Positions 34,561-46,503 of a DNA stretch of 64,000 nucleotides are shown in pieces. The notes beneath the pieces were generated by a model. It was given only the letters and a program-made list of their open reading frames with translations, had not been told where the DNA came from and did not search any database. This DNA is from Apostichopus japonicus. Lineage: Eukaryota > Echinodermata > Holothuroidea > Aspidochirotida > Stichopodidae. Both the position numbers and the translations under genes were made by a program. The DNA lies in NCBI RefSeq assembly GCF_037975245.1, contig NC_092576.1, positions 16,946,111-17,010,110 of the forward strand. The letters are read 5' to 3'. How positions within the stretch are numbered: position 1 is the stretch's first letter; every line of letters starts with the position of its first letter.

Positions 34561-35880
34561 TCAGATTGCTCTAATGGGCATACTGATACCCCTACTAATA
34601 ATTTTATACCAAAAAAGTACAATAATAAGAGAAGTCACTGTAACCTTACCCAACCCTCCCACCCCCCCCCCCCCCCATTTTTATTTCACACACACTTAAA
34701 ACAAGCATTTTAGGATTTGCAGAGTAGAAGACCATGTGGCTGTTCCAGTGTTGCCACTTCCTAAAGATGAACACATATACCCTACAAGACAATTAACCTC
34801 CCTGTTGTCCCCAAATGACCTTTGACCTTCACCAAACTCAATACGCTTCTTTTAATCAGTGCTATACACATTTTTTTCATCCTCTGTGATCTAGGATCAT
34901 CCCTAGCAACAATAGGCACAGTAAGTTCTGTGCCATCATCCCATCAAAGTTTCCTTGCAATGGTTTTCCTCTTGAACGCAATGGCCAGACCAAACAGACT
35001 CAGTGTGAGCATTGCTGTGTCATCTTCAGAAAAAAAGAGAGAAATAAAACTTTATTCTACACTGACAGTCTAACCATTTTATTTATTTTTTTATCTGTTG
35101 CATTGATAGTAAAAAAACAAATGAACAAAGACTGCAAATGTTTTTTTTTTTTATATGATAAGTTAGCAGGACTATACTGTCATATGATTGCAGTGCTATC
35201 ACTCTGCTGTCCTCTACAATCTGATTAATACTATGACAGAGGTCACATGTCTGCCTGTATTAGTAGCCTACATGTTGTTCCCATTATACAAGTGAAGATT
35301 CCATTTGAATGTAATGTGTCCCCTTGGAGTAATATTGAATTAAAACATTGAATTTAATTTGATGTGACATTTGACCTATGTTTCTGGGGGGTCTGCTAGA
35401 CATAGACTTTAACCCTAAAACACCTTCATACCAAGTTTTAAGAAAATCAACACAGCCATTTAAGAGGACTGTTTCACATAAAATTGGACACCCCACACAG
35501 ACAACTTTTACCTCTCCCTCAGTCAAACACTTCCGGTGACCATGCAATACCCCACAATGAATGACCCCTATTGGGAAAACTAACCACTGCCATGGCAACT
35601 GTTGCGTAATACTGTTAATGGTCCAACTGGCAAAGGAACTACAATATTGTACCTAATCCTCCCTATGAGAGTGATTAGATAACAATTATTTGAAAATTCA
35701 CATACTGTAAGAGAGCGATTCTGTGTGCACAACACAAAGTTATGTGTTATGTGTAGACAAGGACTTTCCATACACACTTTCAATGTCTTAATGCATAGGT
35801 CATTGCAACCTGAATATACAATATGGAGGAATGAGATGAATAACTGCTCGGCAGAAATTCTTCTATAGCAAGAGCCCAAG
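34560..35880. other. Interval between satellite and repeat element
   Basis: Poly-C/T-rich stretches and 'tgacctttgacc' phrases, no splice-bounded coding segment. The ORFs at 34822-35073 (plus) and 35284-35957 (minus) lack domain support and probably belong to repetitive DNA related to the neighbouring element. Confidence 0.35.
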
Positions 35881-35888
35881 GGCACTGT

Positions 35889-38545
35889 GGTTCCTTGCTT
35901 GGGGTATATGACAATACACATAATATTATCAAGCAAGATTGGGCTCAAATAGTCCAAGTAATTGTGGTCCTACATGTTCCCATAAAGTAACCAACACTAT
36001 AGACAACACTTTTGTGATCACAAAATGTGATCAGATTTTTGATCAAAAGACACTTTTGAGATCTAAATATGGCGTCGGAAATGTAAGAAATATAAGAGAC
36101 CTACAAGCGTGTCAACAGATATGATAACATTGGTGACCTCAGATGACATGACCTTTAAGTTTTAAAATGTTCCACCACCCCATTCACAACTTGTCCCAAA
36201 ATATCAACCATTTCACACCTTGGCATTGAGATTTAATTGCATTAAATGTCAAAAAAATTAACTTTGAACTTGTATACATAACTTCACACACAAAGGTCAC
36301 CCGGAGGTCAACCAATTGACATTTTTGATCGATGAGACCTAAATAGAGCATGACTGTAAAAATTCAAACATTTTTCTTTGCCCATTTTCTCCCCCCCCCC
36401 CCAAAAATACTACTTTTTTAACATTAGCTGACCTTTGGTGACGTTGGATCACATGACCATTAAGTTTGAAAATATTCCCCTATACCATTTGCAACTTGTC
36501 CAAAAAAATCAACCTTGTAACACCTTGGCACTGGGAGTTATTGCATTAAATGTCTGAAAATTAACTTTGACCTCATATAACTTCGCACACGAAGGTCACA
36601 CGGGGGTCAACCCATTGACATTTATGATCAGAAGGTACCTTTAACATCTGAAAATAGCATCGAAACTGTAAAATTCCACAAAACACGAAAAGGTCACAGA
36701 GGTCAAATTGAGGTCAAGGGTCACCCAGATGCGATTTGACAAATGGATTACATTGAAGCAACTCCCAAACCTAACGGACAATTTGTTCCCAAGTTATCGC
36801 AAAAATACTAGTTTTTTATCATAAATTGACCTTTGGTGACCTTGTATCACATGACCGTTAGGTTTAAAAATATTCCTCTATACCATTTGCAACTACTCCA
36901 AAAATATCAAGCTTGTCACACCTTGGAACTGGGAGTTATTGCATTAAATGTCTGAAAATTAACTTTGACCTCATATAACTTCGCACACGAAGGTCACACG
37001 GGGGTCAACCCATTGACATTTATGATCAGAAGGTACCTTTAACATCTGAAAATAGCATCGAAACTGTAAAAATCCACAAAACACGAAAAGGTCACCAGAG
37101 GTCAAATTGAGGTCAAGGGTCACCCAGATGCGGGTCGACAATTGGATTACATTGAAGCAACTCCCAACCCTAACGGACAATTTGTTTTCAAGTTATCGCA
37201 AAAATACTACTTTTTTTATCATTAATTGACCTTTGGTGACCTCGGATCACATAACCAGTAAGTTTGAAAATACTCCCCTATACCATTTGCAACTTGTCTC
37301 AAAATATCAACTGTGTAACACCTTGGTACTGGGAGTTATTACACTAAATGTCTGAAAATTAACTTTGACCTCATATAACTTAACATACAAAGGTCACCTT
37401 GGGTCAACTTATTGACATTTTTGATTGATGAGACCTAAATTAGAGCATCAAACTATACAAATTCAAACATTTTTTTCTTTGCCCATTTGCTATCCCCAAA
37501 ATACTAGTTTTTTAACATTAATTGACCTTTGGTGACCTCGTATCACATGACCGTTAAGTTTGAAAATATTCCCCTATACCATTTGCAACTTGTCCAAAAA
37601 TATCAACCATGTCACACCTTGGAACTGGGAGTTATTGCATTAAATGTCTGAAAATTAACTTTGACCTCGTATAACTTCGCACACGAAGGTTACACGGGTG
37701 TCAACCAATTGACATTTTTGATCGGAAGGTACCTTTGAGATCCAAATCTAGCATCAAAACCAAACATTTTCTTTTTTGCTCGTTTCCTCCCAAAATAAGC
37801 ACATTTTTTTCTAATGTGACCTTTGACCTTTTGACCTTGGTTTCAGGTGTAGTTTAATCTCCTGATTCCAAAAAACAAAACGACAAGTCTGTACAACCAT
37901 CCTAACTCCGACCGAAAAACTTTGACCCCATATAACCTCGCATATAAAGGTCACACGGGGTCAACCTGATGACATTTATGATCAGAAGGTACCTTTGACA
38001 TCTGAAAATAGCATCAAAACTGTAAAAATCCCCAAAAACATGTAAAGGTCACCAGAGGTCAAATTGAGGTCAAGGGTCACCCAGATGCGGGTCAACAAAA
38101 GGATAACATTGAATCAACTCCCAACCCTAACAGACATTTTGTTTTCAAGTTATCACAAACATACTAGTTTTTTATCATTAATTGACCTTTGGTGACCTCG
38201 GATCACATGACCGTTAAGTTTGAAAATGCTCCCCTAACCAGTTCACAACTTGTCCCAAAATATCAATCTTGTCACACATTGGCACTGGGAGTTATTGCAG
38301 GTTTAATATTTTCGGTTTTTTGACCATAACTGACCTTTGGTGACCTTTGTGGGCACCAAAAACAATAGGGCACACCTTCTCCATATGGCGGATCTATAGT
38401 CCAAGTTTGGCCTCAATCCAACTTTCCCTTATTGAGATAGAGCGTACCCAAGCAAGCGTCACAGATGCACACACACAGACACACAGAGACACAAACACAC
38501 ACGCCAACCTGACTGCATAGGTTCCTTTTGCTAAAGCAAGGAACC
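35889..38545. mobile_element. 2.7-kb repeat element with short inverted ends and internal ~396-bp repeats
   Basis: The left tip reads GGTTCCTTGCTT (35889-35900) and the right tip is its exact complement AAGCAAGGAACC (38534-38545). Inside, units of about 396 bp (starting near 36430, 36826 and 37225, with shorter or longer ones near 37521 and 38180) repeat 'tgacctttggtgacct', 'cacatgaccgttaagtttga', 'gggagttattgcattaaatg' and 'aggtcaaattgaggtcaagg'. Near the right end is a CA-rich tract (38466-38510). No transposase was seen. It is either a non-autonomous DNA element enlarged by tandem repeats or a composite repeat. Confidence 0.6.
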
Positions 38546-39119
38546 AAAAACAACATTCATAGTAGTCACCTTTACCTCAATGCTCATCTGATGCCTGGTT
38601 TCCCCTATTTTGATGTGCTTGTTTGCTAACCAAAGTTTTGTATCTTTACATTCTTGTCTGGATTGTGGATGCCACCAATAACTTCATAATGGTATCCATT
38701 TGCCTGAAAGAAAAATTTGTTACAAAATGTGAAAATGAATATATCAGTAACTTAAGTCAAAGTAGCGTAATGTCAGACTTTTGTCCTCAAAGATCAGGTG
38801 TAATTGACATGCAAACAGAAAGCCACAGGGCTTAGTGATTCCTTTGCCTATTGTTATTGTAGGGCATTGGAGGGGAGAGTTCTACTGAGTACACGGGATC
38901 CACAGTGAAATGAAAAAAAATCTCTTGCAACTATTAGCAAAGGAGAACTAAATGTGTACTCAAAGATATGGTGTGGACAACCCTGAGTTATCATGTTTTC
39001 AAAGGTTTTTAATATTATGATGTGTGTAGGAATCCACATGTCAAGTAAAAGATCTGTTCATGTTGTTCTTCTTGTCTAGGGCTAATATTGCCATGTGCAT
39101 GGTGAGGTACCATGTTTAA

Positions 39120-40570
39120 GAAGTTTTTCAGACTGAAATTAACTGACCTTGAGTGACCTTGACCGAAACAGCCAAAAAAATAGAAGACAAATGCTTAATT
39201 CCTATCAAATTTGAAATTTACCAAAACTTCACTTCTTCAGCTAGAAAAGTTGTCAGTTGTTGACCACTAGTCAGGGTTTTTGTTGAGAAATGAAGTAGAT
39301 GGGTCAAGTTGAAAAGTAGGCGGGACTGTCTGTACGCGGACATGGGGGAGGGGTCTAACCCTCCCCCTCCCCTTTGCCGGAAAATTGCAATTTAAAAAGT
39401 CTCTAGATGCAAAATGGTGCAATATACAGTTGTTTGGTCAATGATATTGCCCCCTCCCAATCACCCCTTTCTTCTGTCCTATTTTTCTTTTTTTCTCCTG
39501 AATTTTTTTATTAACACTCGGGTCATGGAGCCTAGGGAGGTAGCTACTGAACCGAACTTAGCAAGGGTTTGACGCACTTGCTGCATTAAATGAAGTGCCA
39601 TCATAACAAAATGATAATAGGTCTACGGTACCTACAAAGTGAGTAGGATTTTACTGCCAAAAAATACCCAACTAGGTCTGTGATAGAATTTAGTATTTAT
39701 ATAGTATTTATTTCTCTCGATTTTTTTCGTCTAATTTTTTTTTTTAATTTTAATTTTTTTTTTTAATTTTAATTTTTTTTTTTTTTTTACTGAGCGTTGC
39801 AAAGTAGCCGGGTCCTGTACGTGCAGTAAGCGAGTCATTTGCCCCGGGTCCCGGCTACTAACGAAAACCCTGCTATTGACCTCAAATGACCTTGACTTCT
39901 CCCACACACTATCAGCTGAGTATTTACTAAGAGTGTCTTCATACTGAGCATTAACTTCATGCAAGCTGTACTTAGTGAGATATGTCTTCAGAATTTAACT
40001 AAAATTGACCTCAAATGACATTTGACCTCAAAAAAAGTTAACATTATAGATGGCAAGTATTCAATCAGAGGAACAAATTTGACATTCTATGTAGCTTTAT
40101 TCTTTGAGTTAGCTCATTCACAAAGTTTTCAGGTTTAGACCATTGGTTATCTCATATGACCTTTGGCCCCTCCCAAAGCAATAACAGTGAAGAATTTACT
40201 AAGGTGGTAGATACCGAATACATTCTTCTAATTGTTCAAAGTGTGAACTTTATGTAAGCTGTACATGGTGAGATAACCTGTTAACAAAGTTTCAGATTTT
40301 TAGGTGGTGTGGATCTCAAACAATTTTTGACGTACTAAGTAACAGCAAGTGGTAAGAACTCGGTTGAGGGATAAGCATACTAATTTCACTTAACCTTTAC
40401 TTCAGTAAGGTCATTTATAGGGTTTTTTTACGGTTGACCACTGGCAATTAAATAACAATTGCAGCTGAGAATTTGCTAAGGGGTAGCTTTCTACCAAGTA
40501 TGAACTTCATGCATATTGCACTTGTTGAATTATCAAAGTTTTCAAAATTTGAGCTAAGGCATCTCTCTCT
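39120..40570. repeat. Degenerate repeats of ~275 bp with 'tgacctcaaatgacc' motifs
   Basis: Phrases like 'aagctgtac.t.gtgagat' recur near 39964, 40257 and (weakly) 40513, each preceded by 'gacctcaaatgacctt' or similar. This appears to be a diverged relative of the tandem repeats at 36-38 kb. A long poly-T run lies at 39721-39790. Confidence 0.45.
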
Positions 40571-40783
40571 CACATATGCACACACAAGCAGTCACTGCTG
40601 CATGGGTTTTGATAAACAATTATGAAGCACTCCATTATAAAAATCACTTTATAATCAAGTGCTGATTACTCACCGTGGGTTCTGAAAAATTCTCCAAGTT
40701 TTCCAAAGTTGTTGCTATAACAGTCAGTGGTTGATATTGTGGTTGTTAAAATCTGACATAGCCTCTTTTAGTTTGGTGAGAAA

Positions 40784-40848
40784 TTACACATTCACTTCTC
40801 TCAACTTCCAACCAACTTCTAGATTTTCTATGTCAATATTTGCAACAC
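40784..40848 (-). CDS. Terminal exon of a lysine-rich protein
   Basis: Acceptor ttttacttctccacag, then two bases completing a Gly codon and the reading VANIDIENLEVGWKLREVNV before TAA. Phase 1 in agrees with phase 1 out of 41637-41779, and the two are on the same strand about 0.8 kb apart. Together they give a C-terminus of 69 residues. The family is not recognised. Confidence 0.62.
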
Positions 40849-41636
40849 CTGTGGAGAAGTAAAAACGATGGTAAGTAAATTTCTGCAAAGCTAACATCAA
40901 CTGACAGGGAAATGCCACACTGTAGGTATGCAAAAGGTTTTCCGTAAACTCTGTAAAGCTAAAAATACTATTCAAACCAAATGTACACAGTGACTATAAT
41001 GATTGTTAAAGTATGTTGAGAAGCAATGTTCAATTAATGAACACATTATTAATGGGGTTCTGACCCCTCCCCGATAACACTCAAATAAAAACTGATACTT
41101 CTATTGATGTTGTAAATTTCTGGTGAAAAGTCAACAGTTGAGGCAGTTCTTAATGGGCATGCAGTAGGAGGCATACAGATGGCTCAGTATGAAGGAGACT
41201 GCACAGAAACTGGTGTAAAATGAATTTAACAGCTGCCTACTGTCCGTTTAGTTGTGGGCTGCTGAATATTACTCATACAGTATGCGGGCCCACCATGGTA
41301 GCCACAGGAAGACATTTTGACTAACAAAAGGCCAAAAATAGATTGCTGAAAATGGAAGATGATTGTTTTAGCATCTATGACAAACTTTGATCAATGTTTT
41401 TTCGTGTTGAAAATTAACGCTTATTCAAATTCTCTTCAATTTTTTTTTTGTTTAGTAAATTGGTGAACCAAAAAGTTTTTTTTTTTTCCCTTTGTTTTTT
41501 TGGTGGGCCAGATTAGATTGTCTGGCATGCTCAATCTGGCTAGTAGGGGCCCCCTGTTCTAAAACCACAACAGTTCCAATTCCTGAGGCAGTATATTGTA
41601 CTGCTACCGTACCTGACAGCTTCTAAGGGTTCTCAC

Positions 41637-41779
41637 CTAAGAATGCTGCATTGACTTCCTTCTTGATGAATTCTAAAGGGCTGACAACTGGCTGATCCTT
41701 ATTACTCTTCCTCTTTTTGTGAAGCACAGGTAACTTGTGCTGAGCCTTTCTTTTCTCTTTACTTCCTGATGTTGAAGGT
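41637..41779 (-). CDS. Penultimate exon of a lysine-rich, probably nuclear protein
   Basis: A 143-nt exon with acceptor ccactttaaaacag and donor TTAG|gtgaga. It reads PSTSGSKEKRKAQHKLPVLH, then KKRKSNKDQ, then SPLEFIKKEVNAAFL. The basic clusters KEKRK and HKKRK resemble nuclear localisation signals. Phase 2 in, phase 1 out. The upstream coding exons were not located. A donor-bounded segment ending at 42343 (..CATCAAAG|gtgagt) on the same strand may be an upstream exon, but it has an in-frame stop if joined directly and would therefore be untranslated. Confidence 0.65.
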
Positions 41780-42399
41780 CTGTTTTAAAGTGGAAAAGAG
41801 CAGTTAGTAAACCTGAATATGATAATATGCTAGTGTCCTTTGACTCCTTGGACTCCAATATATCAACCCCAATCTTGGCCCAATGTCTGACCCAGAGGGG
41901 AGAAGGGGTACACATGAGGCTTTCACCCCCATGAAATTGAAGACTGTAAGCATTTTACTGCACTGGTGCATGTCAGTCTCTGAAGCAATAATATTCCTTG
42001 TTACTATATTATATTGATTCAAAACTAATTATATAGTTGCCATAACATTTTAGGATTTTGGAGTAGCCGACAACAGGAACGAAATTAGGGTTTAGGAGCA
42101 CTTCACGTTTTAACAATGTTGATATGTTAACACTATCCTGGCTTCACTGATTAAATAGGCTTACGGCCTAGCTCTTGCTAAGTTGGAGTTGGACGTGACA
42201 ATGTTATTTTCTACGAAATTTTAACAGATTTGTAGGTGCAAACAACAAAAACACACGTTTTTGTTTTAAATGAAAGCTGAAGGTTAAGGAACGTGAAGCA
42301 TCAATCGAATTAATCAAATAGCTGCACGAAATTAGGACTCACCTTTGATGTTGTGACCTAGCCTACACAGACTTCAGTCTAGAAATAGTGTGCACGCTA

Positions 42400-43390
42400 C
42401 CTAGGGCCTAAGTTAGAGCCCGTAGAGGCCCCTTTTCTTCTAAGTTCTATTTGAGGCGTATTACAACGAACCGAACTTGTCAAAAAATTGGCAAAATCGC
42501 TTGGTCAATAACTTCCTGGGCTCCTGCCTTTAATTGTACCGTAAATTGTCGAGAGGAATAATAAATTTAAAATGCCGGTATATCCTAGTCATTGAATCAA
42601 CTTGAAGTAGGCCTAACGTTTAATACTAACTCGCATCATGTAGTGTACTTCACTTTTTCACCTTTGACCCTCAAGTTTTCTGTCAAATTCACGTACGTAC
42701 ATAATATAAGCTTAAGGAGGTAGCACTTGTATGTTACTACGCGACTGTGGTCGCCGTTTTCTTGTTCGTCGGAAACTATCACAGAAACAGATTGTAGTAG
42801 TAGAAACCGTCAGGAGTGTCACTCGTTGACTTGTTAAATGGCTGTCAGCGTTGCTTGTTATTGCACTTGCTTCAAGTAGCATTTTTTCACTCACAATCAA
42901 GTCAGAATTGATTGAAATATCTTTTCTAATCAGTTTGGGTTGTAGACAAGCCACACTACATAACACCGACGGTTTTTTTCTTGAAAGTCAGTCTAGAGCA
43001 ATGTATAGGGTGTTCATTATGTGTTTGCATGAACAACTTAAAAATAGTAATACACAAAATATGACGACAGATCATGAAGAAGTTCGAATTCAATGTATAA
43101 CGTTAAATGCTTGTCTACACTGCGGTTGGACACCTGCAATCACAAATAAGTTACGCTTGGCAGTTACATTAGCACACTGCGGTTCAAGCGTCCTTTGACT
43201 CGAGTCAGAGAACAATAGTATTCACTGTTGATGTCAGTTCTGCATGAAGATAAAAAACACTGATAATGTGCATTCTGACAGTTAACCCACCACAATGGAG
43301 GTTATAGGTCGGCTAATTACGCGGTGACTTGATTCGGGTTTTCAAGAATGGTATGGTTTTAGACATTTTATCCTTCACTGACCTTGTTTT
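42400..43390. other. Interval upstream of the lysine-rich gene
   Basis: Overlapping ORFs on both strands (42712-43198) have no domain or splice support. This could be the promoter side of the minus-strand gene; no TATA box was identified. Confidence 0.3.
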
Positions 43391-43394
43391 CAGG

Positions 43395-43610
43395 TTTGCC
43401 AAGCAGAATTACCAGAGATCAATGTCTTAAACTACAGAAGTTATAAGTACCATATATTTGTCAAAACTCCTTTTTATACTCAGAGGGTTATGGAATAATT
43501 TGTCTGAGAAAGTTGTACTTGCAAGTAGTGTACGAACATGGGAAGTATCACTTCCTTGGTAAGAATGGCTTTGGGTGTTCATTTAGAATATTTGAGAACA
43601 AATGGAGAGT
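43395..43610 (+). mobile_element. Second decayed copy of the 2.8-kb LINE family
   Basis: On the plus strand, with frame slips, this reads ITRDQCLKLQK, then GLWNNLSEKVVLASSV. These align with TRGHCLKLQK and NMWNNLPERVVLASSV of the LINE at 2747-3608 on the other strand. Only the last 60 or so codons of ORF2 remain. Confidence 0.7.
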
Positions 43611-43637
43611 GAATGCTTCCAGGAAAGTACTTTTTGA

Positions 43638-43999
43638 CAAGGGCGTAGGAACCGGGGGACTTGGGGGCGCCAGCCCCCAGTGAAAAATATGGGGGGGAAG
43701 TATCATTCCGCCCCCCGCTCCGCAAGTCAGAAAACCCCTTTTTCATTTCCAAATGAGAAAAAAATCTCATTTGGAGCATCAAATTGCATTTAAGGCCAGG
43801 TGAAAATGCAAAATTCTTTACAAAATGGAGTGGGAGTTGAAGTGTGCTATAATGCACCAAATTGCATCTGAGGCCACCTGGAAATGCAAAAAAAATCCAA
43901 AGGGGAGAGGGACACCCCCTCCCCTTAGACCCCTCCCCCAGGCTGGCCATCAGTCTTCAGACCCCCCCCCCCACTCAAAAGTACCTTCCTACGCCACTG
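43638..43999. mobile_element. hAT-like MITE, copy 1
   Basis: About 362 bp beginning CAAGGGCGTAGGAACC and ending CCTTCCTACGCCACTG, so the tips form an imperfect inverted repeat GGCGTAGGAA/TTCCTACGCC. Poly-G and poly-C blocks lie just inside the ends, with 'aatgagaaaaaaatctcatt' and 'caccaaattgcatctgaggc' internally. Copy 2 (46504-46879) has the same orientation and about 88% identity by eye. Confidence 0.8.
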
Positions 44000-44048
44000 A
44001 GAGCTATGGTAACATCAACTACATATTATGCTGATGGAATGTACTTAC

Positions 44049-44120
44049 AAGTATTTCAAGTTTGTTAAGTTTTCGAAGATGTTGGAAGAAAGTGACTGGA
44101 GTTGGTTGTGGTCCAATCGC
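44049..44120 (-). CDS. Single-LRR exon (72 nt), minus-strand LRR gene
   Basis: Exactly 72 nt, phase 2 in and out, acceptor ctttgttgcag and donor TACTT|gtaagt. The reading RLDHNQLQSLSSNIFENLTN then LKYL is a textbook leucine-rich repeat. It follows in frame from the exon at 44990-45061 (TT|G Leu). No Cys-rich cap or membrane segment was found. This gene lies on the opposite strand from the LRR gene at 29-33 kb. Confidence 0.85.
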
Positions 44121-44989
44121 CTGCAACAAAGAAAGAGAAAGCAAATTATTTATATCTGTAATGCAAACGTAAAGCGACCTCAAACATGTTATTACTCCAT
44201 TTGAAGCGATTGACTGTGCACCTTTGATTTGGCATTCTATATATGATCTAGGAGTTGTTCTTAACACACCCACCGGTTTTGTTAAGACACATACAGAGGC
44301 GGTAGAAGCGAGGAGGGGAGGGGGTGCACAAGGAGGACGTTACCCTCAAAAGTGCACCCTTATTGTAAAAAAGACTCAATTTGTTGAAAAATTAAATATT
44401 ATTGTTGTTAAAAAAAATGTCTAAATCTATGAATGACCTTTTGTTGACAAACATTCAAATACAGGATTTCGCAGTATGAACGCACAAAATGAATTACTTT
44501 GTTTGAGGTAACTTTATGCTTTGGTATGTTGGACCGTTCTGCGACTGAGTAAAATAACATTAGCTTCTAGCAACGGGATTGCGAATTGAATCACGTCACG
44601 GAAATGAGTAATACTTCCTTATATTTGATATGTAATAATAAATAGATATGTGAGAATTGCAAAGCTGTATCCGGCTTACAAGGAATGCAGCCAAATATTT
44701 GACAATTCAAGGGAGATAGTTTAGGGATTATACAGAAACGAAATATCAGAAGAAAAAACAACAACAACTAAGTATAGCCGCTGATGAAGCTCCAGAAGGA
44801 CATGTCTAGGTTTGTTACTGGTTTGATGTAGCTCTGCAATTGCATTGACCACTTTGCCTCTAAAGGAAGATCCTAATTGATTTAAAAGTCAAACTCTTTA
44901 TATTTTGTGGACCCGTATAGGCCTCTTTATCTCCACTGTTCCTATAAGTATTTTTGTATATTTAGTTTGTTAACATACGTATTACTTAC

Positions 44990-45061
44990 AAAGTTTCCAG
45001 GTTAGGTAAACGTGCAAACACATCAGGGGAAAGAACACGCAGCTTATTAGTTTGTTGTTCA
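44990..45061 (-). CDS. Single-LRR exon (72 nt), preceding repeat of the minus-strand LRR gene
   Basis: Acceptor cctttcttgcag and donor ACTTT|gtaagt, phase 2 on both sides. The reading EQQTNKLRVLSPDVFARLPN then LETL is a leucine-rich repeat whose first two consensus leucines are replaced (F.Q..N.L). One-repeat-per-exon structure is the same as in the plus-strand gene at 32.7 kb. Confidence 0.8.
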
Positions 45062-45579
45062 CTGCAAGAAAGGTAAACTATGAGATGAATTCACAACAGG
45101 ATGTGCCTTGCTTTCTAACATAAACACATAAACATGCATATGATTGCTCTAAAGAAATGTATCTGAAAATTGTCTGTATTTCCTCAAAGCGAAATGGTAC
45201 ACAAATCAGTGTTCTTCATAAAAGCAATTATAATGATATTAATATAATATAAATAAATTTAATAGCCAGTATCCGTTTTTGGTTCACTTGGATAAATAAG
45301 GAAAGTGTAAAAAGGTTTATAAAACTATAACAATGTTTAAAAATTGCACGATGTGCAACTTTTAATGACATTTCATGAACTGTCAAATGTGTTCGGAAAA
45401 TATATGAAATACATTGCTTATGACAGTATCTGCATTGCATTTCAAACTTTAACGAGAATGTATATAAGCCATAGTGACTAATCAACAAGCACAGACAAGT
45501 TAACGATTGCACTATTGAAAGATTTATCGTATTTTCATGAATTAACATAATCATTAATTTACTTACGCTGTGCGTGCTT

Positions 45580-45640
45580 CAGTGGCGTAGCCAGACTTTT
45601 TCATCTGGGGGGGGGGGCAAAGGGAGGGGGCGAAGGGTCT
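45580..45640. repeat. hAT-type terminal sequence CAGTGGCGTAGCCAG
   Basis: CAGTGGCGTAG followed by a poly-G run is a common tip of hAT-type elements and their MITEs. It lies on the 3' side of the hAT transposase relic (46005-46500), where the element's 3' end is expected. No matching 8-bp target duplication was found with 46880. Confidence 0.5.
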
Positions 45641-46004
45641 GATTGGTGGGGCAGGCTAAGCTAGTACAAAAGACATACCAAACAGTTTGCATGACAAACT
45701 GTGGCAAATCGGGTATTGTGTCAGCAACGTAGGGCACAGATGGTCACTCTAGTTAGCTGACGTTTTATGTTATTTCCACATAGGTATTATTAACGATAAA
45801 ACAGATCACTGAAAAAGTCATCGATAGTTCTCTTTAAAAATCTGAATAGACTATGCTCTTTCTGTCAGTATTCAAAGATGATCAGCATGATATCTGACTG
45901 GCCTGGGAGTGTAACCACCCCCCCCCCTTCCCCAATCAACAAAAGATGTTATCATTCCCCCTTCGGGCCCTTCTTTTGCACTGTCTAGGGCTCACTCAAA
46001 CAGT

Positions 46005-46500
46005 TTAGCGAAGGTTAATTCGCTTATTCTGATGACTGTCTGCGACGAATTCGTCCAAATTGATCCCCTCGGACAGTTCCCTTTCGATATGTAAAACTCC
46101 GAGATCACTAAGGCGAGTGTCTGACATTGTGTTCCGCAGATAGGTTTTGACGAGTTTCAATGTTGAGAAGCTGCGCTCGCATCCAGCATTCAATACCGGA
46201 ATCGAAATGGCAATTTTACAAAGGCGTAACAGCTCTGCAAAGACATCATTATATGGCTCCAGAAACGATGTCAGCGACAGAAGGTTGGGTGGTGGCGTCT
46301 CTCCCGTGTTAGCGAACTAGCGCTGGAGGAGTCTCTGTGCTTGCGGAACCTCGTGTTTGAGGTCTTCCATGCTCGCATCGAAAACTTGGCCAAACTGTTC
46401 GACGCTTTCCATCGAGAGGAAATTCTGATATACTCTCTGGATTCAGTGATTGGATCCCTCTCATGATCTGGCAGTTTTCTGTGGAGAAGCGCTTGTTCAT
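46005..46500 (-). pseudogene. hAT transposase C-terminus relic (ZMYM1-like)
   Basis: On the minus strand the sequence reads AEMNKRFSTENCQIMRGIQS, then with a frame slip MESVEQFGQVFDASMEDLKH, then ISIPVLNAGCERSFSTLKLV and KTYLRNTMSDTRLSDLGVLH. The NAGCERSFSTLK.VKT..RN.M...RL..L segment is the hATC dimerisation domain typical of hAT transposases and the related zinc-finger MYM type 1-like proteins. At least one frameshift and an in-frame stop (about 46319) inactivate it. The N-terminal catalytic part is replaced by MITE copy 2, which begins at 46504. Confidence 0.85.
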
Positions 46501-46503
46501 TTC

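Noticed and set aside
35580-35957. 125-residue minus-strand ORF
   Set aside because: Overlaps the left tip of the repeat element at 35889 and shows no family signature.
40640-40700. Donor-like site actcaccgtggg (minus strand) as part of the lysine-rich gene
   Set aside because: It lies beyond that gene's stop codon and would need an 8-nt exon.
42851-43198. 115-residue plus-strand ORF
   Set aside because: No recognisable domain, no splice sites or regulatory context, and an overlapping minus ORF is similarly open.
43579-43950. 123-residue minus ORF and similar ORF at 46271-46747
   Set aside because: They are translations of the two MITE copies.
41779-44049. Joining the minus-strand LRR exons directly to the lysine-rich exon
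   Set aside because: Phases are compatible (TT|A), but an extracellular LRR followed by basic nuclear-type sequence without a C-terminal cap is not credible without transcript evidence.
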